A stretch of DNA of 64,000 bases, from contig OX578140.1 in the NCBI GenBank assembly GCA_951213105.1, positions 32,455,518 through 32,519,517 of the forward strand. The letters run 5' to 3'. The notes below the pieces were generated by a model, which was not told the DNA's origin, made no database searches, and worked only from the letters and a program-made list of their open reading frames with translations. Positions 1-10,110 of this stretch are shown here, one piece after another. Each line of letters starts with the position of its first letter. Within the stretch, counting starts at the first letter, position 1. Position numbers and translations under genes: made by a program. Origin of the DNA: Amaurobius ferox. Lineage: Eukaryota; Arthropoda; Arachnida; Araneae; Amaurobiidae.

Positions 1-250
1 AATCATAAAGCTTGATTCTGTGGAAGATTTTAAAAAAGGATGCTTTAGTTCTGATTAATCCTGTATTTTAAAACCTTGATTTAATTTTAACGTATAGTTT
101 GACACAAAAAAAAAAGTGCGAAAACACCGTTTCTGCCAAAATGTTGAATTTGCAAACTTTAAGGAAACAATATTTTTATGTAGAATATATAGTATTCTAC
201 ATGTTATTGTATTATTGCATATGTTATGTACAATATATTATTTACATTAG

Positions 251-287
<37 letters not shown>

Positions 288-322
288 ATTATATGAAATA
301 CCAATGATAGATAAGAGATAAA
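1..322. other. AT-rich flank with short TA microsatellite
   Basis: A+T-rich sequence without a supportable gene. A perfect TA dinucleotide run of about 31 bases lies at 253-283, just before the tail of the adjoining SINE. The open frames here owe their length to low-complexity sequence. Confidence 0.6.
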
Positions 323-708
323 TTGTTGTTGTTGAGACCCAGACCGTCCGATCTACCAGAAAGGTGTAAGGTAACTGTTTGGACGGCCGGGAAGTGCCAC
401 CCAATTTAGACCGGAACCCAGTGGGGAAGGAATCCACAGGGACCGTACCCTCCTTCCCCTACAACCAACTTCTCGGAAAGACTTACGGACCCACATGTTT
501 AAAGTCATCGTACTCCGCATGAACACGGCGGCAGTTGTGGCAGCGTGCAAATCCAGCGCGCAAACCACGAGGCTACCGTTACCGAAATGTGCCAACAGCA
601 CGCGGTGTTCCCAGGTGGTCACCCACCCAAGTACTAACCGCACCGATGCTGCCTGACTTCGGTGATCTAACGAGAACCGGTGTTTTCAGCACGGTACGGC
701 CGTTGGCC
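323..708 (-). mobile_element. SINE with 5S rRNA + tRNA-like chimeric head (copy 1, longest)
   Basis: Read on the minus strand, 707 down to 591 is a nearly full-length 5S rRNA-like sequence of about 117 nt. It starts GCCAACG, contains CGGTTCTCG, GATCACCGAAG and GGTTAGTACTTGG, and ends CACCGCGTGCTGTTGGC, all landmarks of animal 5S rRNA including the internal pol III control region. A short linker leads to a tRNA-like stretch whose A box (TAGCCTCGTGG, 565-575) fits TRGCNNAGYGG with one or two changes; the B box is poorly kept. A body follows (about 505-345), then CTGGGTCTC and an ACAAC-repeat tail at the left edge. No clean target duplication is visible. It is not a functional 5S gene, because substitutions are scattered through it and it is joined to SINE sequence. 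The body recurs at 12.3, 29.5, 39.4 and 40.6 kb. Confidence 0.88.
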
Positions 709-1052
709 CAAGTTGTAATTTATATGACCATAACTTAAAATATAAGATAGCAATGTATAAAGATGCAATAAATAGAGATTCATCAATCAAGGGGAGAATA
801 AAAAGCATATCCAGTCATCAAGCTATATATAACCTACAAATATCACTGGTGAGATTTCAAAATCGTAAAACAGAAAATGACCAAGCATTAAAACCAAACA
901 CGTGAAAAAGTAATAGGCTTAAAAATGAATTCATTTTGAACAGATTTTTTTTCAAGATCTAATATCTATTCAAAAGAGCCAAAAAAAGCTTGTCTCTGAA
1001 GACGGAGATAGATAATATGTATAAACTCTGTCTACTTGGCCTACAAGATTAA

Positions 1053-1100
<48 letters not shown>

Positions 1101-2218
1101 CTAAGAAGAACAGTTTTCATCTTTCTCCCCTTTGCATCTTGAAAACTGATAAAAAAATCTTGGCTGATAAAAAAATAAAAATAATTATTAATAAAGGAAT
1201 TTCCTCTAATTAATGAAAATTATAACTCAGAATGACATTGAAAAAACAAAACTATAACAAATTAAATAAATTAATAAATTAAAAGTTTCATTTTGTTCCT
1301 TTGAATACAAAAAAAGTCTAAAAAATAATAACATTGAAAAAGATTAAAAAATATACTCAAACTAATAAAAACAGTATATCTTGTTTGTAACAAATTCGTC
1401 TATTATCACATAAAAAAATTTGTTTTTCAATAGTTCTCTCTCAATGAAAATAATTCAGCGGTTTTGCAACATACATTTTCTTAGATCATTTTCATTAATT
1501 TTAGCTTTGCGAACATTCTTTTCCCAGCAACAACAAAATCATAAGGGCTAAGTTAAAAATACGGAATGCAAATTTTAATATTAAGCAGACGGGTGTTAGA
1601 TACGCTAAGTCGACAAAATAATTAAAGCATTAAACGTAGATAATGTTTTTAACGTTGATAGATGTTAAACTGTTTCGATCATGTAATTTAAAACGCGGCG
1701 GAACTTTTTTATCCAGCTGTACATGTGTTGAGCCCCAACGAATGTGAACGAGTCAGACATTTCGCGTGACTTCCCCCAATACAAGTCTCTCGCAAAAGAC
1801 AAGAAAAAATTCCAAATGTTTTGCCAAAACCATTTTCTTTCCATCTCGCGTGTGGTACAAAGAAAAATGCAAAACAAAATTCCTTGAAAGGTCTGCCTCA
1901 GAAAAAAAAAAAAAAAATTACACATTGTATATTACCATGAAATTTTACATTTACATAGATAGTGTAGCAAACTTGGAACTTTCTGAAACTTTTGCAATAT
2001 TCGCGATTAGGACAAAAATGTTTAAAAAATTGAGACCTGTTTTAATCTTGTACTTACTGTTCCAAAAATTGAATCTTCGCGTAATTCACACATCGTTGAG
2101 AAAAAAAGTAGTTGCATAACGTACCCAGAAATCTTACATGAAGATGAAAAATATTTTCCTATTATATTTATCATTAATTAAATACAAATAATTATTTATT
2201 ATGAATAATATCTAATAG
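709..2218. other. AT-rich intergenic DNA, no gene seen
   Basis: About 1.5 kb of A+T-rich sequence with no coding signal. A TA dinucleotide run lies near 1054-1099. Two overlapping opposite-strand frames around 1665-2119 depend on poly-A and poly-T and have low-complexity composition, so I do not call them. Confidence 0.6.
1054..1099. repeat. TA dinucleotide microsatellite
   Basis: An uninterrupted alternating TA run of about 45 bases. Confidence 0.9.
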
Positions 2219-2220
2219 TA

Positions 2221-2656
2221 CAGTATAACCCTCTTATAACGAGCTCTCTCTTAGCAGAATTCCGGATTTAACGAGAAAATTATGAACTTTTAATTGGTAC
2301 AAATGAAATATAAGGTCCAATTTGTTTATTTTCAACGCGCAAAATTTATATATTTTTAATTTAATGTGCAATTTAAATTAAAAAGAACTAAAAAAAATAA
2401 GAAAAGGAAAAGGGCAAATGAGAGCAAAATAAAATTAATCTTCACTTCGGTCTTGAATGGATGTAGATGTAACATATATTTTTCCCCATACCCATTTTAT
2501 ATCTACATTAACTCCTCATATCCCTTCCTCATACAAATTCTTACATCTGTTCTACAAATTAGATTTAATTTTGTTACAAAACGAATTTAGAAAGCGTCGA
2601 GATTTAGCGATTAAATTCGTGGGTCCTGGATTGCTCATTACAACCGAGTCCTACTG
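2221..2656. mobile_element. Pogo/Tigger-like MITE candidate
   Basis: The left end reads TA then CAGTATAACCCTCTTATAAC, the style of pogo/Tigger (jerky) terminal repeats. The reverse complement of the right end (2633-2656) reads CAGTAGGACTCGG...AATGAGC and matches about 17 of 24 positions of the left end. The target TA is kept on the left (2219-2220) and mutated on the right. The inside is A+T-rich with no transposase, so it would be a non-autonomous 436-bp element. Confidence is moderate because the ends are diverged. Confidence 0.5.
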
Positions 2657-3320
2657 TTGTTAAATGATTAATTAAACCATACACTACATATAACTACATT
2701 GATTAACAGTTAATAATTAATTAACGGTATCGATCATAGCTGATATAAAGATACTATGTATAATTCATTCAATATAGTTTTTGTTTGTGTGAATTCATTT
2801 TTTCTTTCATTTCAAAATATTTACTTATTTCTCTAGTAAATTTCACTGCACTCAAACTGCATAATGAATACGAAAATCAATCGCATTCATTATGCTCTAC
2901 TCAAACAGATGGTTTTCCAATTTATAAGAACGAAATGACTTTTTGTAATGATTATTCAAAACGACATTTTTCCTAAAGTCATGTCTGCACCGTAAACATT
3001 AATAAAAACCTAACATTAATTAAATAAAAACTTGCTAATATTAGAAATTGGATATTAATTGCATCTAAATGTATTGGCAAAATTTTCATGCTGTATTCAG
3101 CAGCAATTTTTTGCACTTTAAAAATTTGAAGAACGCATTCGCATCCCCTACACACACATATTAGGTACGCTGAAAAAGTATACTTCGGGCAATACCTGGA
3201 TACACTGTAGAAGGACAGGCTATTTACTCAATTTTACCCAATAAACTCACATTAACAATTTGGTTCCTATACTAGCAGAATACATTTTGAATATCAATTT
3301 AAAATGCATTTTTTATTGTA
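2657..3320. other. AT-rich intergenic DNA
   Basis: No gene, RNA or clear repeat recognised in this stretch. Confidence 0.55.
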
Positions 3321-3990
<670 letters not shown>

Positions 3991-3991
<1 letters not shown>

Positions 3992-4404
3992 TTTATCCTA
4001 AAGAACTGGAATTGATTGAAAATAAAGGAACGGAAGAAAACAGTGTTGATTTTTTAGATATCACACTAAAGCAAGATAGTAAATATGGCACATATACTGT
4101 TTTATTTGACAAAAGAAACAACTTCAATATTAAAATTAACCACATTATTGACTGGAAATCCAACTTAACTAAAAACATATTTCGAAATGTTGTCATCAAT
4201 CATCTCAAGAGAAATCAACGTATTAATACTTTCAAGACTGATTGTATCATTCATAACAGAAATATCATGAAAGAAGCAATAAAAAGAAATTATCCCGAAA
4301 GCTTCCTGAAATATTATTATAATTCAATTTTCAATACAGAAAAAGAAAAAAATGCATACTTTAGAGATATAGCGGATGTTTGCAGTAACACTTTAAGTTC
4401 TTAG
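3991..4404 (+). pseudogene. Reverse-transcriptase-like fragment (retroelement remnant)
   Basis: An open frame of 138 codons enters directly from the TA microsatellite and ends at TAG. It has no proper start: it begins FYPKELELIENK and the first methionine is far inside. It contains VDFLDITLK, a Tyr/Thr-rich strand, LFDKRNNFNIKI and, further on, KRNYPESFLKYY. The order FLDI - x - LxDKRxxF - SNL - RNYPxSFL resembles the region after the catalytic core in reverse transcriptases of several eukaryotic retroelements. The catalytic part (YADD box) is missing and was probably lost where the microsatellite now lies. The exact lineage is not assigned. Confidence 0.5.
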
Positions 4405-4511
4405 TGGGACCATTGCGCATGTGTGGACAGCGCACCCTGGTGCACGTTGATAACAGATTTCTGATTTAAGCGTCAGCATGCACTTCATACGAATTATATT
4501 CCATCCCTTTC

Positions 4512-4593
4512 TCTTGCAATGGTCGCTTCTAAAGTCTTGCAATGGTCGCTTCTAGTCTTGTGGTCGTTTCTGGTCTTGTGGTCGCTTCTAGAT
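4512..4593 (+). repeat. Short imperfect tandem repeat (18-23 bp)
   Basis: About four copies of TCTTG(CAA)TGGTCGCTTCTAG, the last two lacking a few bases, followed by GC-richer single-copy sequence to about 4750. Confidence 0.75.
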
Positions 4594-4871
4594 GGTTTGC
4601 TTCGCACTTTTTTCAGCGTCTTTGACTTCACACATATCCGGAAGATAGGCCACTGCATGGCATTGGTTCCGGGAGTGTTGCCCGGGCTTAAAAGCACGCT
4701 TCTAACCGGGAAAGAGGTGTCGCAATCCACCTCTGCCATTTATGCCATGCAATTGGTCGTTTCCCTCTTTTATTTGAATCTTATATGATACTTTTTGTGC
4801 ATGTACTGCTTTGCGCCAACACTTGAAATATAAGAATTTCCGTTGTATAAAAGTTTTCACTTCGTTTTATA

Positions 4872-4872
<1 letters not shown>

Positions 4873-4911
<39 letters not shown>
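4873..4911. repeat. TA dinucleotide microsatellite
   Basis: A pure TA run of about 38 bases. Confidence 0.9.
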
Positions 4912-4912
<1 letters not shown>

Positions 4913-5040
4913 GCATTCTTCAGGTATTGCTTACAGCATTTGCACCAATTCGATGTATATACAATACGACTTGTTCCAAAGGGAATTATGTATTGCTCCT
5001 CATTATACAATGTTGCTTTTCCGTGAATAGCAGTGATAGC

Positions 5041-5110
5041 TGAGGCGGTTACCATAGCAACAGGGAGGGCAGCCGTCTCAGGTAAGGTTGGAAATGGAAG
5101 CCCTTTGCAA
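5041..5110 (+). promoter_or_regulatory. RFX X-box followed by a splice-donor-like site
   Basis: GTTACCATAGCAAC at 5048-5061 matches the full X-box consensus GTNRCCNNRGYAAC, the binding site of RFX factors, which in animals sits just upstream of many cilium genes. Twenty bases on, CTCAG|GTAAGG (boundary 5081/5082) fits a strong U1 donor. The segment is GC-richer than its surroundings. A promoter with a short non-coding first exon on the plus strand is possible, but no coding exon of a ciliary gene was recognised nearby. Confidence 0.35.
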
Positions 5111-5368
5111 GTACAACGACCGGGAAAATGCAGGCTGTAAAACTGATTAATGACAACGTACACAGAAGAATTTTAGATTGACAAACAAATTAGTCATGTT
5201 TTTCTCCGGCCATAGCGTTATTTATTCTTTTAATTTAATGTAATCAAAAGGCCAAAATATTATCCACATTTTAATATTCAAGAGTTTGAAGGTTCCTTAA
5301 ATGTAAATTTGCATAACGGCATACGCTGATCGCAACCAGTTTGCGCTGAATTTGATATTTAAATCACG

Positions 5369-5407
5369 ATCCGGTTCATTGATTTTGCAATCATCAATGA
5401 ACCGGAT
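5369..5407. repeat. Perfect 15-bp hairpin
   Basis: ATCCGGTTCATTGAT at 5369-5383 and its exact reverse complement at 5393-5407 are separated by a 9-base loop. It lies in moderately GC-rich unique sequence between the X-box segment and the dispersed repeat that follows. Confidence 0.85.
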
Positions 5408-5539
5408 TAGCGTTATTCGAAATCGGTGGAATTGTAATCTCACCAGTGCAACGAAATTCGAAACAAGTCCATCAATGTTAATTATTGCACTGAGAGAATG
5501 CGAACTTTGAAACACTGCTGGTGTGTGAGTTTGCTCACA

Positions 5540-6855
5540 TATCGTTACATTTTACCATTTTTAACACTTTACAACAAAGTTGAAAAGTGTTTATAACTTT
5601 GTTCATTCATTCTGTCTGTATGTCTGTCCGTTAGCACGATAACTGCCGTAAAAATGACTTAATCAAAATTAAATTTTAGTATGCTGTTCAGACGGTCTGT
5701 AGGACCTATGGGAATATAAATGAATAATATAACCCAATTAGTTTTGGATTGGATTGAACACGGGTTAAAAAAAATGAAATACATTGAGCCCTATGGGACC
5801 TAATTTTTCAAATATTTTTTAAACGGATTTAAAATTCACAAATTGCTTCGAAAATTTTAGGTAATATTCAAGTTGTTCCATAAAATATATTAAAGAAAAT
5901 TCAGCGAAATATATTCAGTAGTTTTTTAAATAAAAATTAAAATAATGGTAACACCTCTTATATGAAGCGATCACGTGACCATGATATGAAAAGATCGCGT
6001 GACCCAATTCAAAATGATATATGGCATCCATCTTGTCTCAAAATCGTGAGTTTTAAAGTTCTTTTTAATTCATATTGAGTGTTGCCACTAAAACCACTTT
6101 ATTTTTGCTTAAATTCTGTGCATCTACATACTGAAACAACGCAATTACAATATATTTGAGTTTAAATGCTCATCCAAATTTGATTATTTCTACAACGAAG
6201 CCTATTTTTCACCTATGTAAAATATAAACAGCAAAATATGTGGAATGAGTTGTATTAGAATTGCTGTATTTCTTTAACACAAAATCATTTAGTTCATGGA
6301 GTCTGCATATGAATGAAATATTCATTGATTTTACAAAGAGAAGGACGATTTTTTACGATGAAGTTTTACGCATAGAGTTTAATTACTTGTAGTTCCATGG
6401 TCTTAATTTTTAAATAAAATAAATTAGTATAGTATTGTGATGAATGACATGAATGAGAAATTATTTATGAATGAAATGCTGCTTTTATAGAGAGAGCCAG
6501 GCTATTTTTCTATGGCATTATTTTTCTATGGCGTCATTTGAATGAATTTCAGTTGTTTTCGATGAAGTTTTCAAATATAATAAATTATCGTAGTATTATG
6601 ATAATTCTAAAATTATTACCGAGGAATGTATCACATTTTAGAGATGTTTAAACCAGGCAATTTATATTTCAATGCCATCATTTGAATGAAGTTCATTTTT
6701 TTTATGAAGGTTTAAGTTTTCAAATATAATAAATTAATGTAATATTGTGATAAGTTTTAAAATATTACCGAGGATTGTATTGCATTTTAGACATGTTTAA
6801 ATAAAATTGCATTGAAGTTGGAAAGTGTTTCATAATCAATGCTTTAAGCATCGTG
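5540..6855 (+). repeat. Dispersed repeat family A, copy 1
   Basis: This ~1.3 kb sequence has a partner in opposite orientation at 26.2-27.2 kb. Shared landmarks in order are: a small stem-loop around GTTGAAAAGTGTT; TGTCTGTCCGTTAGCACGAT; AACCCAATTAGTTTTGGATT; a CACGTGA/ATCACGTG box; GAATGAAATATTCATT; ATTACCGAGG; and GTGTTTCATAATCAATGC. Copy 1 has extra internal tandem units (6340-6800). No coding capacity is seen, and the element class is unknown. The stem-loop at one end is worth noting, but I see no Helitron-type CTRR end. Confidence 0.7.
6340..6800 (+). repeat. Three ~150-bp diverged tandem units within family A
   Basis: Three units each carry GATGAAGTTTT(C/A) or a variant, then AAATATAATAAATTA, TATTGTGAT and usually ATTACCGAGGA. 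They lie in direct orientation and vary in length through small indels. Confidence 0.6.
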
Positions 6856-8790
6856 TGTAAATATCGGATAAAATATGTTGCTAAATTCTGAAAGAGTAGA
6901 TTTTAGAGTCTACGTTAGATATTGAAGGAAAATCATGTCAGTAGATTAGTGATTAATATCGTCGAATATGCAGCCGGAAATCGGTGGTTAGATGAACTTC
7001 TTCGATCTTAACATCTTTGCATGCTACTTCCTAAACTAAATCCAATCACAATTTATTGATATTCTTAATTACAATTGTAAATATATGCTACTTTCACTAA
7101 TTAACTTTTTGCAGATTATTGCTACTCTCAGCTACGTATTACTGTTTGTTATGGATTAAACTCCGTTTGCATGCTAAGATTTATAATACAGAATTGTGTA
7201 CCCCCTACGTACTATAGAATTAAACTTCAAGTTATAAAATTAAATTAACAGCAGTAGATCACATACTAAGATACAGTACATTCACCGCAGGGCAAATTCT
7301 ATGATTTCATTTCAATGACGGATAGAATGTGGCCAAATATGGATTTTTAAAATCCCATTTCATTTACAATATTTATATTTCTGTACCACTTCAAATATAG
7401 AGGTAATAATAATCATCAAGCAGAGAAAATATAATTGCAGATTCACTTAATGTGCAAACAAGGGATACTTCATAAACGGAAGAAAGTTAAATTATTGTTT
7501 GAGAAATTAATGTTTATGTCAATTTTACATTCTCCAGAAATATTTTAGAAAATAATAAATTTAAAATAAACATGATTCTGAAATGAGCAATCAAGAATTC
7601 ATTATCTATTAAAATAAAAGTTCAGATAGAACAATAATGTGTTTATATAAGTGCAAAAATAATATTATAAATTATGCATAAGTAATATCCTATTCCCTTT
7701 AAAATATGATATAGATATTTATTGTACACTTTTATCAGAAATACATTTTTCTCTTTAATGATTAATCATGTTGACAGATTATATCATTTGAATTTTATTG
7801 TCTGTGTAATTTGGAAAATTGTTTAGGATTTCACTGGAAATGCAGACTGGAAATGTTACACATTTTTGTAATAAAATTATTCATTTTAAAGATTGAAATC
7901 ATAAAATATTCACACGATATAACAAATTAATCAGTTTCTATAAAAATTCAATTTATGAAAATTGTTTTTTCATGTCGAACTGCCATGAAATATGAGTAAG
8001 ATGGAAATATACTTAAAAAGGAATTTTTATTTAAGTTTCATGCTATGTCGCTTTAAACAGATTTAATTCATATAGTTTCAGTATAAATTACAGATCATTC
8101 ATTTGTATTTATAGAAAACAAATGCCGTGATATCTTGAAACATTTAGTATGAAACAGTACATATCGGGTATGTTATGCATTTGCTTGAAAAAATCTGAAA
8201 TATGAAGCTTTACTCGACATTTTCATACATTTATATTCTCATTATTGTTTGGTTCGGCACATTTGGTGAATTTATATTAACAAGTTATTATTTTCAAAAT
8301 TTTATTGCAAGTTATATTAAACATTCTTTAAGAATTTATTTTTTTAAAATTTAATAAGAGCTTAAAAGCTACTGGTTGTATTTAGCTTCTCTGTGTTAAA
8401 ATATATACTATTTTAAAAACATATATATTTATGGAGTAATTTAAGCCATGAATTTCTAGCGTTGAATGCACTACAATAATTGTAGGAAAAAAGTTGTAGG
8501 AAATACAAATTGTAAGAAGAATGCTATAAAAATCATAAATTTTCTAATAATTCTAGGTCTAATAATGCGATTTACAATGACATCTTTCCGAAAACGTTCA
8601 TGGATGTTGTCTTAAAACGTTCTTTTTCGCCATATTGTCGAATTCCTTAATTTTAATGTAAGCAATATGGCATAAAATATTATGCGAAAATAAAAGTGGT
8701 TGTTATTAACTTTCTTATTCTTTGATTTCAAGCTCCAGCAATTAAAAAAAAAAAAAATCACTGCACTTCTTTTGAGCATGGTTAACACAT
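6856..8790. other. AT-rich intergenic DNA
   Basis: Nearly 2 kb with no frame above chance length, no RNA gene and no repeat that I could match to another part of the window. Confidence 0.6.
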
Positions 8791-8799
8791 ATTATTTAT

Positions 8800-9165
8800 T
8801 ATTGGGTTTTTTTCGTGCCGCTTCCAATGGATTGACAAAGCAGCGGGCGAGAACACAGAGCCAAAGTACCTGTACACGCGCGTGAGCAAAACCGCCTGAA
8901 TAAAACTCTTTTCCAGAGCCTCCGTAAAATCTCGTTTATTTGTACGAAAAGTGACGTCACCTGAGCTCACGGAAGCTCTGGAAAAACGGAGGGATGCTCC
9001 AGCAGAAAATATTCCTCCGAATCCCCCTCCATCCTTCTCCACATCTGTCATATTCCCCCTATACTCAAGTATTTCTCCTCAAGTGGGACCAGCCTCGCAG
9101 ACAGAGCGATATCTGTCATCCAGGGCTGCCAAGCTTGGCGACTTATCGCAGTAGTTAGTGGTGTT
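8800..9165. promoter_or_regulatory. GC-rich island with CRE and flanking inverted repeat
   Basis: A GC-rich stretch in A+T-rich surroundings. TGACGTCA (8952-8959) is a perfect cAMP-response element. It lies between two 17-bp arms in inverted orientation, 8909-8925 and 8969-8985 (TTTTCCAGAGCCTCCGT against its complement, one mismatch). Open frames exist on both strands (plus 8951-9154, minus 8782-9051), but neither shows a recognisable domain. The composition favours a CpG-island-type promoter or 5' exon. Which strand is transcribed cannot be decided. Confidence 0.35.
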
Positions 9166-9539
9166 GCACGGAAAAACGATTGTACAGGCGAATTAAGTTG
9201 GAATGGCCGTGTTTTGGCGCAATTGTATTTTTATTGTTTACTTTTTATGGTTACTTTTAAAAGGAATAGTTTGTGTTTTGTACGTACACATATATTGTAA
9301 TTTATTTTTGATTGGATAAATTATATATTGCCACTAGACAAACAATAATTAACTAATCGAGAGCGTGTTTACTACATACTAATTCTAGAAATAATGATAC
9401 AACGGCGATAATGAAATGGTAACATTGAATGTAGTCAACACAGTACGCATGCTGATTGCCACAACAATCGTAATCAAATAATAATTCAGTATATTTACTC
9501 GATGTTTGATTTCAATCGAAATAAACAAATTATTTTTTT

Positions 9540-9960
9540 TTTCGTTCTCATACTATTATATAGAAAGAGTATTGTTTCCCAAAAATTTTCGAATTCGAGA
9601 TATTGTGGGATAGACACGTTTTAAGATCTCTTTAACCCATTTCGATAACTTTAGAAGGGCGTCATCTGTGTGTGTGTGTGTGTGCGTGCATGACTGTAAA
9701 TGAAGTGTAGGCATGATAACTCCAGAACAAATGCTGCAAAATTTTATGTGAAGACACATTATGTAAAAAACTAGAACTAGATAGAATTTTTGATTAATGA
9801 AACTCATGATTGAAACTTCGATTATTTGAATGCTAAAATTTTCGTAGCATTATTTCCTGTGGAAAACAATGATAATTACAGGAACAATAACGATGGGTAG
9901 CATGTAGTATATGAAGGTATGTGAAATCTCATCGCATTAGGAATGAAAATCAAAAACGTT
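9540..9960 (+). repeat. Dispersed repeat family B, partial copy 1 with TG microsatellite
   Basis: Shares with 41.1-41.9 kb the order: a TTCGAATTCGAGAT-like motif, CACGTTTTAAGATCTC-like sequence, a TG dinucleotide run (9667-9688 here), then an ATTATTTGAATGCTAAA-like stretch, TTTCCTGTGGAAAACAATGA and a GTAGTATATGAA-like end. The downstream half is absent here and is seen at 24.1-24.4 kb. Confidence 0.6.
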
Positions 9961-9989
9961 TTTAAACTATTGTCAGGTTTAAGGTCTGG

Positions 9990-10110
9990 TGTGTGCGCCC
10001 GTGAAATGGCGAACAAGGGACAGAGCCCTAACGGGCGTATGACAGGGCGAAAGAGAAGTTAAGCGAAGTTTGGGGTCGGCGTGCAGAAGGCGGAGCCCCT
10101 TAGTAGTTAC
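9990..10110 (+). other. GC-rich, self-complementary segment (ncRNA-like?)
   Basis: About 120 bases are clearly GC-rich within AT-rich DNA. CGCCCGT (9996-10002) pairs with ACGGGCG (10031-10037) and encloses AGGG/CCCT (10016-10019 with 10026-10029). A further GGGG...CCCC pair spans roughly 10070-10098. No known RNA family, tRNA A/B boxes or 5S motifs are recognised. It could also be the GC-rich end of an unlisted repeat. Confidence 0.25.

Noticed and set aside
591..707. A functional 5S rRNA gene
   Set aside because: The sequence is substituted at many positions, is fused to a SINE body, and has no T-run terminator at the 5S end. Copy 2 has the same fusion.
4012..4404. Penelope-like element assignment for the RT fragment
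   Set aside because: It lacks the KPTxTxxYLH-type motif expected in that region of Penelope-like RTs, so I left the lineage open.
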